A DNA stretch of 64,000 nt, taken from NCBI GenBank assembly GCA_011032825.1, contig JAADJZ010000019.1, positions 248,001-312,000 of the forward strand, given 5' to 3'. Under the pieces are notes generated by a model. The model saw only the letters and a program-made list of their open reading frames with translations, did not search any database and had not been told where the DNA came from. Within the stretch, counting starts at the first letter, position 1. Every line of letters begins with the position of its first letter. Source of the stretch: Massariosphaeria phaeospora (Eukaryota > Ascomycota > Dothideomycetes > Pleosporales). This document shows, piece after piece, positions 23,451 to 36,500 of the stretch. Made by a program: the position numbers and the translations under genes.

Positions 23451-24203
23451 GATCGCAGTCCGCCTTCAAAATCGAAGGATGAGAGCCGAACGGAACAGCT
23501 TGCGGTCGCGAGAGAAAAGAGATTTAGGCGGACAAGACCGGAACGACGGAAGCTGGCTCACCCGTAGTGGTGGTCTGTGTTATGCATGGTCTTACGGCAA
23601 AGCGGGGTATGGTGATATGTACCTAGACAGCATGCTGGGAGCTGGACTACACCTGTACAAAGGTTCCGGCCTTAGATATACCTGTGAGTGCATACCTTGT
23701 GTCAGTGATGTTACATTTGGAAAACCAGACCATCGACAGTATCCTTCGTGGATAGAGACGACAACATGCAAGGATTATTTCACTTTTCTGTCGCCTTGTC
23801 CCTTGGCGTTTGTCCCACACGGTTGGGCCGGATTGTTCCACAGACTGCAACTTCGAGCGAATCATGCGGCAACGCATGAAAAAGTTACCCGCGGTGATCC
23901 GTCACCCGCATTATGAGTTCGTCCCAGGAAGTGCAGTTGAGCATGAGACATAGGCCCACCTAAGGACAACATTAGGGTACGTTATTCAAGAGCAAGTGCA
24001 TCTAATCCTCATGCTCCTACAGAGTAATATATAGCAAAACCCGATCAACTACAACGGCGCGTGGAGTACCAAGTATAATGCGCACCCATAATGGGACATT
24101 ACCCGACGGGGCCTGAATGCCCTTTTTCTGCACAAAAAAGGACCGTGTACAGACGCGAGCCAATATGGATCCTGTCGCCCGATCTTCATGAATCAAGAGA
24201 CAC
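23451..24203. other. Spacer, 753 bp
   Basis: P450 upstream region and 3' side of the rhodopsin-like gene. No supportable gene. Confidence 0.45.
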
Positions 24204-25734
24204 TCAGTGTTTCGCCCAAGGATGTTGAAGGTCTATGATGGGAGTGGCGGATGTCTTTGACGCGGCATCGTCGTGATGATCAATATCGACAGTTTTGACG
24301 ATGTCGAAATCCGAAGGTGGGTTATGTTTTCCACCGGCTTGCTCAATGTAATTGTTGCGCATATCGGCGAGCTCAGTCAGACTGTTTTGAGTACCGCCTT
24401 CGAGATCCGTGAGACCAAAAGTATGTGGGACACGGCGCGGTGTACTGGGGGCACTCCCAATGGTTCGTGGCCACTGGACGTTGTGGGAGTCATCTTTGGA
24501 GGACTCGCGTGGACCGAGTCGTGTCCAAGACCGCCACGAGGCAGCGATCTGTGACACAATGCCGTGTTCAGCAAAAAGCTTGGGAAGTGCAGGTACGCAG
24601 AAGACCAGGAATATGCACGCAATCTCGGCGAAGGCCCAGAGCAGCGTTTGTGAGAACCCGTAGGTTGTGTCAAATGGCTTCGTGAGATCGCTTGGGTAGT
24701 CGAGCGTAACAGTCGAGTACAAACGACCAGTAGCAGTGGCGACGACTCTAGAGAAGTAGGGTGTCAGTTGTAGTCTGTCATCAGCGATAATAGGGTACGA
24801 AATGAGGTATAACATACAGTAAACCAACTGAAAACACGACCGAGATACCAAATTTGCGCCGACCACTCATATGCAGTCTCCACACAATCCTCTGTGGAAG
24901 TAGGAGGATGAAAATGTCAATAATGAGATTGAATACAGCATTGGTAACGTCACGGGTCTTGCGATCTATACACTTGCCGGTGATCCAGAATTTCCACACT
25001 CTCTCTGTAGGTCGACAGGCAGCGATGGTTGTGATGATGGCAGCGAAATAAACCCCAATGTTGACGATTACGAGGATTGTGCTAACCCAGAAGAACGTGT
25101 TATTTGTACGATTCAAAACAAAGATTCGTATCCATTCGAGGAGAATTGCTGACTTCAACATGAGCATGACGAGGCTATAGGTAATACCGATGACGAATGA
25201 GATCTAGCATGTGGTTCATAAATTAGCAATATTTCCATCGTGAAGCGGAAAATCAGGTTGACATACCACTCCTGTGTCGATCAACACACGACCACGCAGG
25301 TCCCATTGGTGCACAAAGAAGCCTACGTTCTGGCGGTAATCGAAGAAACACCATGCTACTCCGATAAAGGGTAACTAGCGATCGTGAGCGTAGTGGACAA
25401 GAAGGCGCATCGAACGTTGGCTGGGTGCGTACAAAAGCCCCAAGGCCAAGATCTAGGAGGTGTTGCGTTAGAGAAGAAGAAGCAATCTTGTCAGGGCTTG
25501 TAGTGAGAACTCACAATCTTCAATGCGTAGCTTCTTCGTGATGAATAGCCGTGAATACAGTCGCGCTATGGTAGCACCTGCGCTAAGAGCTATACACACA
25601 ATGGCAACGGCGAGGGCCTGGCCATTGCGGTTCGACGGGTTGTCGAGGTTCTGCACTACACCCGGGGGGGCTTTCGACGAAGGCCCTTTCAGAAACGCCT
25701 GCACAGCGGCCGGCCCAATTCCGCCTTTACTCAT
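24204..25734 (-). CDS. Rhodopsin-like (SAT4-type) fungal integral membrane protein
   Basis: Minus-strand exons 25734-25515, 25452-25433 (a 20-bp micro-exon), 25374-25267, 25203-24818 and 24747-24204, 425 residues. It has the layout of the fungal 'rhodopsin domain' family: seven hydrophobic segments, the block LRIEDYLGLGAF formed by joining exons 1-2, AWCFFDYRQN, a long SFVIGITYSLVMLMLKSAILLEWIRIFV helix pair, CRPTERVWKFWITGKCID with the conserved Cys pair, and NLIIDIFILLLPQRIVWRL. The C-terminal 150 residues are a cytosolic polar tail. No lysine-bound retinal site is claimed. Members are common near secondary-metabolite clusters, but their role is poorly defined. Neighbours: P450 downstream, MFS gene divergent. 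Confidence 0.88.
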
Positions 25735-26750
25735 AGGGCGTTATCTAGCCTGGCTCGTTTCAATCGGATAGAGGTGAAGATGGAAAGAGTCGAACGTGAT
25801 ATGACCGTGACGAATCCGGGAGAACGGGCTGGGAGACACTACTTTAAGATCCCTGGAGCCCTGCCGTTGAGCAACTCATTATCTACCGAGTGTTATACGG
25901 CCTTTGGCTAATCCGTCGAGCACATCAGCTTCGACCATGGCCCCAGTCGACGCCGTGTGGCAGGAGATGCGTGTCAGACGGCGTAAGGGTTCCGTCTCGG
26001 AATGGGAGGGGCGGGCCGTCGATTGCGAAGACTCAGTCAAGGATGAAATCGGTCTTAGGTGCGTTGCGGGGACTTTGAAAGTATGACACCGTGGCAAACT
26101 GCGAATCACGATGCGGATAATCGCGATGGGTTGCACATAATGATGTAGCAATCATCTCTTAGTCCCCGAGGGAGATTGCGCTGATCGACACATCGCCATC
26201 AAACGCGAGTTATCGCCTTCAGAATAATAATGATAAGGCGACCCAGTTTCGCTTGCCGAATGCACAGATTAGCAGGGTTTCGCATCCAATCGTCGTTTGC
26301 CTTCTTTTTAATCTATTCAGAATACGACGTTACACTTCCGCTGCGCCTTCTGCATTTGTACATCAATTTACAATGACTGGGAGCGAGATAGTTACCAACC
26401 AAAAAGAAGGCGATAGCGGACTCTGAGATATATTGCGATGCAGCCTTGGTAGCCTTTCTTGCTGCATTTAACCGCTACATCACAAGAAACGGTCGTCGAT
26501 TGCCAGAATAAGACAAAGACCGATAATGCATACGCATAAAAGACCGCTGGTGAGCGACAGCTTACTATTGCACAATATAGTTGAGCTGCATGGGTGCCTC
26601 CCGTGTCACAACGGTCGACTATATGTGCTAGGCAGATGATGAGAGTTTGATCCAGAAATTGTTGAGCGGGTTGCTTGCTTGCCTTTGGATATTGCCTTGC
26701 CCGATCCATAATTATTGCTCAGTCAAAGATCGCGCTCTACAGCATCTAGC
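25735..26750. promoter_or_regulatory. Divergent intergenic region, rhodopsin-like gene / MFS gene
   Basis: 1.0 kb between divergent starts at 25734 and 26751. It probably carries promoters for both. I could not pick out a convincing shared operator by eye. A 105-codon minus-strand frame at 26392-26709 has no recognisable domain. Confidence 0.4.
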
Positions 26751-28786
26751 ATGGACGACGAGCAGTACAAAGAAGATGGGTCGGCCCGTTCCGAGGAAGC
26801 CAAAGAGGTGCAGGGTGAAGCAAGTCGGAGCTACCACGAAAGCAGAGTTCAAGATGACGACGCAATTGACTATATTCGTGGCCCTCGATATTGGGCGATT
26901 GTATTCGTGTTAGTTGTTCTTTCCTTGAATGTGTCGAGCGGATGTACATACTGACATGGAGTAGAATCGCAATCATGTTCTTCTTGACGACCATTGATAC
27001 GACTATCGCGGCTACATCGCTCGTGGCAATCACAGATGACCTAGGCGGCTTTGAGATGGCCAGTTGGATACTGACAAGTTACCTTTTGGGCTACGTAGGT
27101 AGGACTTACGCGCCTTTCTTGGTTCCTTCACTGTGGGGTCGCATAGACTATGGCTGACAGTAGCCCAGCTGTCATTGTTATTCTGGCCAAGCTCAGCGAT
27201 ATTTTCGGACGGAAGACAGTGACAATTGGCTGCATCATTGTTTTCACTCTTTTCTCGGCTGGTTGTGCTGCTGCGCAGACCCTCACACAGCTGTGAGTTT
27301 TTTCATAATTAACGGAATCGTTCTCTCTCCCATTCTGACTGGAGTCTAAAACCTGATTAGCATTATTCTTCGCGCGTTCCAAGGAGTTGGTGGTGGCGGC
27401 AGCTTTGCCCTGAGTAGTATTTTACTTATCGAGTCGGTCCCACCAGAAAAATACGCTGATGCCGTTACCAAGAATGGCGTGGCCATCATCCTCGCTCTAG
27501 TTTTGGGCCCTATGCTTGGAGGCGCAATTAGCGAGCATACCACATGGCGCTGGATCTTTCTAATTAAGTATGTTTATCTTAGTCGCTCGTTAGTCTTCCA
27601 TTGCTAACGTATAAAGCATACCCATTGGCGCTTTTGTGACAGTCCTCGCCTTGGTGGGTATTCCCAATGGCTTTCCGTATCAAGGGCGACCGGAACCTAG
27701 GCATCAACCTGGAACTGGAGGGATCGTGTGGGGCAAAATCGATCTCCCGGGGACAGCGCTGATCTTACTAGCCACGCTCTCTTTTACGGCGTGCTTCCAA
27801 GAAGCAGAGTCGAGATTTTCCTGGGATTCGGCCTATGTGATAACACTTCTCGTCGCATCCGCCGTTCTATGGGGTGCCCTGATGGTCTGGGAGCGCTATG
27901 TGACGTTGGCTAGTAAGCTTCGTGAGCCCGTTTTGCCATGGAGATTCTTCACAAATCGCTCAACCGTGGGACTCTTACTGCAAGTCTATTATTTCTTTTC
28001 CGTTGTTATGGTTTTTGGTTTTACTTCGCGCACCAACATTGCTAACTGTGCTTAGCGGTTTTGTTCTAGTGGGCGCACCCGTTGCCGTCACGAACTTTCA
28101 GTTGCCGCAACGGTTCGAGCTCATTAATGGTCTTTCCAATTTCAACGCAGGAGTCAGAATCATCCCGTTCGGCGTTGCTTTTGCGTTCGGCACTATGCTA
28201 AGCGGCAAGTTGGCGAGTAAGCTCCGAGTACCTGGCATCTACTTGATCCTGTTAGGGGCATTGCTCCAAGTTGCGGGTTATGCACTTCTCGGTACCTTGA
28301 GCCCATCGAAAGCGATACAGCCAGGCATTTACGGGTATCAAGTTATGGCTGGTATTGGGTGCTCGTTCAGCTATTCGAATCTGATTATGTTGGTTGCTTT
28401 CACGGCTGAAAAGCGGGATGGAGGTAAGTTTGCTATTCCTTGCTCACTTTCGAGCTCGCGAAACATGAATTAACGTAGACGAAGCTGTGGCGCTGGGCGC
28501 CGCAAACCAGTTCCGGGCCATGGGTGCTGCCATAGGGCTGGCCATTGTTACGTCGGTCTTCAATGGCTATGTCGGTTCTCGGTTCTCACAGCTCGGCATC
28601 ACGGTCCCTGTCACCACTCTCGCAACGCGTCATCGGTCGTTTCTACCCCCAAGTTTAGAGGGTGATATCCGGAATATCTTGTCGGAAGGGTATAACCTAC
28701 AAATGCTGACTCTGTGCGCGTTCGGAGCGGCCCAAGTACCGGCAGCCCTCCTGATGTGGAGAAGAAAACAGGTCGTAGTAGCTTGA
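26751..28786 (+). CDS. Major facilitator superfamily transporter (DHA/14-TM type) of the cluster
   Basis: Seven exons: 26751-26908, 26965-27098, 27169-27292, 27361-27567, 27617-27979, 28056-28423 and 28479-28786; 553 residues. A charged cytosolic N-terminus is followed by TM1 with IDTTIAATSL, a pattern of drug:H+ antiporters, motif A as KLSDIFGRKT, and RAFQGVGGGGSFAL (motif B region); the rest is hydrophobic helices with LPQRFELINGLS and GAANQFRAMGAA. The fifth intron, 27980-28055, needs a GC donor (GCAAGT): only that choice gives an in-frame TM7 (VGLLLGFVLVGAPVAVTNF). A GT alternative at 28018-28069 keeps the frame but makes the loop seven to eight residues too long. Location suggests export of the polyketide product or self-protection. 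Confidence 0.9.
27980..28055 (+). other. GC-AG intron in the MFS gene
   Basis: 76-bp intron starting GCAAGT and ending CTTAG, with a GCTAAC branch point 12 bases before the acceptor. Phase 2 on both sides. It is required to join VGLLL to GFVLVG in frame. Confidence 0.7.
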
Positions 28787-28861
28787 TATGTCTGGGAGAT
28801 GTATTAATATATCGACCGCATCAATGCGAGATTGTTCTATGCCATTCATTCACTATTAGCT

Positions 28862-29701
28862 TCAGATCTTCGCTTTTTCGACAGTGCGCTCAATGGCACG
28901 CACTGTCTCCCGCCAATATGCATCGGAACGCGATCCAGGTACGTCATGTCCTAGATCATGGATGACTTCTTCGCGTGTACCTTTGTCGCACAATGCCAAA
29001 AGGCCCTTGCCCATGTCTGGAAACCAACCGCCACCACTGGACCAGATGTGGGCGGTGGGGATTTGCAACAGAACTCCATCCCCCGGAAATTCCAACGCTC
29101 TAACTGGGTCAGTCCGCTTCAGATCTAGATCAAGTTCCAATGGTGGGACACCGCAGAAGAAGATGGCGCATCGGAGTCCGAGCGATCCACCATGTCGCCG
29201 TAAGTCTTCAATCAGGATTGTAGCCGCAACACTGGCCCCTTCCGAAAACCCCATAAGGCCAAAGAAGGGGCCATTTGCCTGGATGAAGCCCCGCACGTTG
29301 TAATAGGTACGGTGGAAATAGCTCTTGTCGCCTTCTTTGAGTGGCCAAAATCCGAGCCTTTCTTCGCCGAACTGAGTGTCCAGCGTCATGCCTGAAGCAT
29401 TTCAACACCCACTGCGACCAACAATTGTTGGTATAACATACCTATCATGGGTCTTGCTGGGACGTCGCCATCGATAAAGATGAACTCATGTTCTTCACCC
29501 AGTATCTCACAGATCCTCGCTACGAAGTAGGTCAGCCTAAGCAAGAATCGGGACCGGTGAAAATGATCCACATACCTGTCTGATCCTTGAAAATCTGTGA
29601 CCAAGAGTACCAAGATTTAGAGCTTGTCCGAAAGAACTCTCTATGGGTGGAGGACTGACCTGTGCATCTGTGCCTCTACCATGAAGGCAAAGAAAACGCA
29701 T
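28862..29701 (-). CDS. FSH-family serine hydrolase, candidate polyketide-releasing enzyme
   Basis: Minus-strand exons 29701-29660, 29594-29576 (19 bp), 29519-29442 and 29391-28862, 222 residues, the usual FSH1 length. It starts MRFLCLHGRGTDAQ, the family's first strand and oxyanion loop, then IFKDQT on the micro-exon, FIFIDGDVPARP, and the nucleophile motif GFSEGA (Ser about 96). The acid region and the catalytic His in LGHDVPG are present. Established knowledge: fungal FSH hydrolases such as LovG release products from HR-PKS enzymes lacking a thioesterase domain. Here the gene is divergent from a PKS with no releasing domain, so a role in offloading or hydrolysing the product is a reasonable inference. 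Its 3' end converges with the MFS gene 75 bp away. Confidence 0.9.
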
Positions 29702-30580
29702 TCTACCGTGTACAATTCGTGAGTTGAAACTAGTAGTTTTACAATTTCAAATAGATGAGCACACTAGGAAGGTGAGACTCGGGACTACTGACTGCAGCGT
29801 CCACTCGTTGAGTTTTATCCGAGCGGGAAGGAAGATCCTTCTTCGATCGAGCACTGCTAAACGGCTTGAGAAGAATGGACGGTCGATCTTCCGAGGAAAA
29901 CGATGTGTTCTGGCCTTATTCATTGTCCAAGCGGCCCGCTCCAAGATAAGTGGCGCCGACTATCGACAGGGAATTGTTTTCATAGCCCGGAAACCCAACC
30001 TGGCAGCCCTATCTGCTTCTTGTGCAACCACACATTCGTTAGGGATCATCTTTAATTCTACCTCAAAAGGATGCCGCGCGACGTGAGTGGCTGGCTAAGC
30101 TTATAAGGAAGCATGCCATAGATAGAGTTTTTGTGCATTAAGTCCGTTACAAATAAGGCGGAGTTGTAGTCCAGCCGCTCCAGGAACGCGATACAAAAAA
30201 GGCAAAGTCGAAAGTCATCCACCCCGGTACTATGGTCTGCGGTCCAGCCTGCCTGGTATCAATTAATTTCGCGGGCTTTGCCGTAGCTAATATCATTGTG
30301 GGGGCCATATACCCAGTCCAGTCCGGTGAGACCATCCAGGGGGCCAACATCAAGGAAGAAGGCATGCGGCACATTGCCACTGAGAAGAAAGCCATTAGCA
30401 AGCTTTTTGGAAGACGGGTCTAAAACCAACACAATATAAATGCCGGTTTCTCTCCTGCGGGCAATCATAAATCATTTGACCAATGTTTGAGCCATATGGA
30501 CGGTTGACACTTTCATGCTCTTCAGCCCTAACCACAAGCCAAGATAACCCCTCACAGGTGTGCCACCACCATTGTTAACG
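29702..30580. promoter_or_regulatory. Shared divergent promoter of FSH hydrolase and PKS
   Basis: 879 bp between the divergent starts at 29701 and 30581. No gene seen. The arrangement would allow co-regulation of the synthase and hydrolase. No pathway-specific operator could be identified by eye. Confidence 0.45.
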
Positions 30581-33500
30581 ATGAACCCCGGAGATGCGGT
30601 CAATGGTACGACACCCGAAGCCATGGAACAGTTTGCCATTATCGGGCTCTCGTTCGTACTGCCCCAGGAGGCTGTCGATGAGACGAGGCTGTGGGATGTA
30701 CTCGAAAATGGCAAGAATCTGATGACTGAATGGCCCAAAAGCCGTGCGGCCGTGGACTCATTCTACGATGGGGGTTCTCAACAGGCCAACACTGTGAGCT
30801 ATCTTGCCGATCTGCGCCAGTGGTTGATACCATGGACGCATGGTTGAATACATACTGAAGTGTCACAGCTCCACGGACGTGGCGGCCACTTCATCAAAGA
30901 GGACCCGGCTGTTTTCGACGCCCCCTTTTTCTCCATCCCAGTAAAAGAGGCCATCGCTATGGACCCACAGCAGCGATGGGCATTAGAAGCTGCTTATCAT
31001 GCGCTTGAGAACGGTAGACGCTCCCACAGCACGCGTGTTTTTCTTTCTAACTCGGGGGGCCTCGGTAGCTGGTGTCCCGCTTGAGAGTATTCGCGGCAGC
31101 CGCACCGCCGTCTACGCATCGTCTTTCTCTGACGACTATGCTCGTATGCTAGCAAAGGACCCCGATACGGCGCCGCAACATACGGGTATCGGTACGGCCT
31201 CCTCCATCGTGCCGAACCGAATCAGTTGGCAATTCAACCTGCGTGGGCCGAGCGTTCATGTCGACACGGCATGTTCCAGCGGGCTGGTTGCGCTGGATCT
31301 GGCGTGTCAATCGATGCGGAGTGGGGATGCCACAGCAGTCAGTTCTGCCCAAGACGCCCAGGTGGTAGGACGAGTGCTGGAGTGAAGCTAACACGCGGAC
31401 AGGCCCTAGTTATCGGCTCAAGCGCGCTTCTGAGTCCCGAACTCACCACACTCCTGGCGAACATGCGGTTCCTGTCGCCCGATAGCCGGTGCTTTAGCTT
31501 TGATGCGCGGGCGAATGGGTTCGCGCGTGGTGAAGGTGTCGTTGCGCTCGTCGTCCGGCCTCTCGATGATGCTCTTGCGCGGGGCGACGTCATCCGGGCT
31601 GTGATCCGTGCGAGCGCATCTAACCAGGATGGGCGGACGCCAACCCTAACGCAGCCAAGCGTCGCAGCCCAGGAGGCCCTGATCCGTCACGTGTACGCCA
31701 AGGCCGGGCTCGGCCTCGACGCCACCCGCTACTTCGAGGCACATGGTCAGCATGCTCACACCTGAAGCTATTTAGGACGACTGGGAACCCCCCCACGAGG
31801 CTGACTGGCCATTCTGTAGGCACTGGCACCGCCGTTGGCGACCCTATCGAGATCAACGCCATCGGGCGCGTGTTTCGACCATTCCGCTCGCCCGAAGAGC
31901 CCCTTTATGTGCAAGTACCGCTCGGGTTATACTGATGGCTTTGACTGATATATCTTTCCAGGGGATCGATCAAAGCAAACATCGGCCATCTTGAAGCTGC
32001 GAGCGGACTTGCCGCCATTGTAAAGTGCATTCTTGTGCTTGAAAAGGGCGTCATTCCACAGAATGCACTGTTCGAAAAGCTCAATCCTGACATCGATGCC
32101 GACTTCTTCAATGTTCAAGTGCCGACCAAGTCCATTCCGTGGCCAAGCCGTGGTCTCCGACGAGTCTCTGTCAGTTCCTTTGGCTTCGGCGGTACCAACT
32201 CGCACGTCGTGCTCGACGACGCTCTTCACTACCTGCGAAGTCGCAAACAGACCGGTTACCACAACGGAATCGACGCTCCCGCTGAGTCAAACGGCACTAG
32301 CTCGTCTACCAACGAACTGACAGAGCCCAGCCCTGGGAAGGGGACTCTTCCTCGGCCCAGGCTTCTCATATGGAGTGCAGCAGACGCTGCCGCCCTGGTA
32401 CGCATGGGGGAGTCTTATCAGGGCTACTATCGCGAGCGTATTGCCGAGAATCCGGATGAGCTCGATAAGCTTTCTTACACGCTGGCGAAACGCCGTACCA
32501 TCATGCCATGGCGTACATTCGCTGTCGTCGACACTGCTCACGAAAATGCCAATGGTGACGGTGACAAGCCACCTCCTCTGTCCACCAAAAAGCCGGTGCG
32601 CGCTTCAACTGACAAATTGGCCGTTGCTTTTGTCTTCACAGGTCAAGGGGCCCAGTACGCCGAGATGGGGTTGGAGTTGCTGCAGTACTCCGTATTTGAG
32701 GAGAGCCTGAGGCAGTCGGATAAGATCTTTCGCAGTCTCGGTTGTAGATGGTCCGTATTTGGTATGTCATGCACTCTGTCCAGTCTTCTCCTGTATCTCA
32801 AGCGTCGTGCCGACCTTCTAACTCGTATCTGGATAGACATGATACGCAGCAACGATAAGATCCATAGCCCGGAGATCAGCCAACCACTCTGCACGGCGCT
32901 ACAGCTTGCCCTTGTCGAGTTGCTCCGCACATTTGCTGTCACGCCAGCAGCTGTGATTGGGCACTCTAGCGGCGAGATTGCGGCTGCTTATACCATAGGT
33001 GCCCTCTCTCACAGTTCTGCTTGCAAGGTGGCTTACTACCGGGGACAAGTCGCTGAGAAGCTTTGCCGCAGTCCACTATCCATGCCCGGAGCCATGATGT
33101 CAGTGAACATGGCCGAGACCCAGGTATCGGATCATCTTGAGGGACTAGAGAACAGCAGTCGTATTAACGTAGCGTGCGTGAATAGTCCGACGAACGTTAC
33201 GCTAGCAGGTCCGTTAGCCTCGATCGATTCACTCAAGTCACGACTCGATAAGCTGGGAATATTTGCACAAAAGGTCAACACGGGTGTGGCGTATCATTCA
33301 CCAGCTATGCAAGCCGTTGCTGCCGATTATCTTCAGTTAATGGGTTCTCTACAGAATGGATGTGCCAGTGTGCAACAAATTCCCATGGTCAGTTCTGTCA
33401 CCGGCCGAATCGTAGCTCCAAAAACACTAGCCACGCCACAGTATTGGCTAGATAACCTGCTCTCCCCAGTGAGATTTGCAGACGCATTACAGCGTCTTCA

Positions 33501-36500
33501 AGATGGTCCCCCTACCTTACCTCTTCCGCTAGGCACAGGCGCCATTACAGACCTGATAGAAATTGGTCCACACGGAGCGCTGCGACGACCTGTGAGAGAT
33601 ACTGTGCCGGCACTTATCTACCATACCATACTAGAGCGTACCAAATCACCCCTGCGGACAACTTTGGAACTTCTGGGTACGCTATTCGCCCGTGGGCATT
33701 CTGTGTCCGTATTAGCGGGGAACCTCCAAGCCTACGACACTCTTCCATTCCTAATTGACTGTCCATCTTATCCTTTCGACCACACTCGGCAGTACTGGAC
33801 CGAGTCTCGAATTAGTAGAGATTACAGGCTGAGGCCTCGTTCTCCGGGGTATCTGCTTGGAAGACAAGCGCACGACTGGAACCCACTTCAACCTAGATGG
33901 AGAAACTGGCAGTGCACCGAGGCAATACCCTGGCTTGCTGATCATGTCGTAAGTCACGATATTTGTTTTACCTTTCCTAACATCTATATTATCCATGTTA
34001 GACAGGTTGTGGAAGTCAAAAACACACCCGGTAATCTTTTTTGATCGCTATTCAATACCAGATTTATTATAGCAACTGACTTGTTTCAATGATAGGTAAA
34101 TGACACAATCGTCTGTCCCGGTACAGGTATGTTAGTGATGGCACTTGAGGCTGCTACGCAAGCAGCAGCTGGCAAAGAGCAGCCAATTTCTGGTGTTCTC
34201 ATCAAAGACGCCCGTTTTATCGCCCCAATCATAGTGCGGGATAGTTTACAGGACTCGACCGAAACCGTGGTCGAACTACGCCCCATCCAGAATGTTTACG
34301 AGAAAGTGTCGGACTGGTCAAAAGTCCGCATATTCACTCAAAGTGACGGTAATTGGAAGCTGTGCTTCAGTGCCGATATCCAGCTGCAGTACGAAGAAAC
34401 GATCAAGTCGCAGCTCCGTTGGGCTGATGAGAACCCGAGAGAGCAGACACGGATTCGGGAGAAAGTCGACAGAGCCGCTCTTTCTTGTACGAGGCCCATC
34501 GATCAGCGCTCTTTCTATGGATTTTGTGAAGAGAATGGTATCCGATATGGCCCCACTTTCCAGCTGTTAAGCGACATTGGGTGGGATGGCCATCGCACTT
34601 CGAATGCAGCAATCGACATGGTATCAGCAAGACAGCTGCACAAGGATGCCAATAGCCCTGTACATCCTGCTGTATTGGACGCAGCACTACAACTTCTCAT
34701 GGTACATGCTTCACGGGGTCTTACGCAGACAATCCCGACATCTGTACCGCAGCGAATAGCCGACACATGGATCTCTGCTAAAGCTTGGAGTCAAACGACG
34801 TCATCTGTGCGCCTCTGCTCCTTCACACAGGCCGATGTCGGTGCTTCGAAGAGCTTGAAAGGAAGCGTTTACGCGGTAGATGACAATGGTTCACCCCTAT
34901 GCACCATCAAACATATTGTCACAGCGGAGGTTTCTCTGTCTAATCATCCGAGAGATGATGGGAGAAATCCCGGACTACTGTACAAGATCGCCTGGAAACC
35001 CCAATTGAGTTCTATGACCGCTGTAACACTACAGCAACTGTGTAAAATCGACACTCCAACTTCCAACGAAGAAGCTATGAAGAAGATTTATCCCAAGATT
35101 GAATTGGCAATGCGAGTGTCTGCCCGCAAGGCCTTGAAAGGTTTCAAGTATGAAGATCTTGAGAAGGCTTCTGGCTACTTGAAAAAGTACGTGGCCTCCT
35201 TGAAACGTCAATTTGGCGTGCAGCCGTGTAACGAGAGCGAGGATCTGAGTGACTCTGCCCTCGAACACCTATTACAGGAATGCGAAACAGAGCAACCAGA
35301 TTGGCGCATGTTTCCTGCGATCGCCCGAGCTCTGCCATCGATTCTACGGAACGAAACCAACCCCTTGGAACTCCTGTTCAGTAGCAAGGCTGCCGAGGAC
35401 TTTTATGTCCGCAGTTTTGGCAGCGTTGCTCGTGACGAACGCCTCCGCACCTTCCTCAACTTGGTGACACACGAGACACCAAGTCTTAGAATCCTCGAAG
35501 TCGGTGCCGGGACAGGCAGTATGACACGTAGTATCCTGAACACACTACAAGCGTTCGAACAAGAGACTGGACAAACCCGCTTTGCAGAGTACACCTACAC
35601 GGATATCTCCCCGAGCTTTTTTGAAGAGGCTAGAAATAAATTTGGAGAGTTTCGTGATCGAATGACTTTCAAGACCTTCGACCTAGAAAGCGAAATTTCC
35701 AAGCAAGGTTTCAAAGAAAGCAGTTACGATATGATCCTTGCTGGGAGCGTTCTGCATGTTACCTCCGACCTCGAGGCTACTCTTAAGAAGATCCACAAGT
35801 TGCTCAAGCCCTCTGGACACCTTGTTTTCCTCGAAATTACTACCCTTGACAGTGCGTGTGCCAACGTTGGCTTTGGATCGCTTGAGGGTTGGTGGGCTGC
35901 AAGTGAAGAATGGCGTCGATATAGCCCCCTCGTTACGGAGCAGCGCTGGGATGAGCTACTTCGTGAAAGTGGGTTCTCTGGCGTAGATCTGTCACTGAGA
36001 GACTTTGAAAGTGACATCTGCCACTTGACTAGTGTCATGATATCTACTTCTCTCGGTATGTTGGGAAAGAACACGGAACCAGGCGTGGTGAGCGAACACA
36101 GCGAGCAGGAAATTGTTCTCATCATCGACCCCAACTCGGATACCCAACGTGGACTGGCAGCACAAATCAGCAAACGACATGCGTGTACACGAGTGATACA
36201 ACTGGACGACGGTAATGAGCTTGAACACCTTTCGCAGTCCTCATGTGTATGTGTATCCCTTCTCGAGGTCGGTGTCCCGCGGCTTGCCACACTCTGCGAA
36301 ACGGACTTTCACAGCTTGCGCTCGTATATCCAAAGTGCGCAACACATGCTTTGGGTAACTTCTTCTGCTGGCAGCGACGGGGCCGCCAATGCTTATTACT
36401 CCGTCGCCACTGGCTTTTTCCGCTCTCTTCGATCCGAACAAGACAGCAAGCATTTGGTCACACTTGCTATCGAGACCTGTGCAACCGGGAGTGAAGCTGA

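Noticed and set aside
28018..28069. Alternative GT-AG intron in the MFS gene
   Set aside because: It keeps the frame, but makes the TM7 region too long; the GC-AG intron 27980-28055 gives the expected spacing to LPQRF.
31926..31961. Alternative 36-bp GT-AG intron in the KS domain
   Set aside because: Too short for this genome and adds five residues within the conserved [13 protein letters not shown] block.
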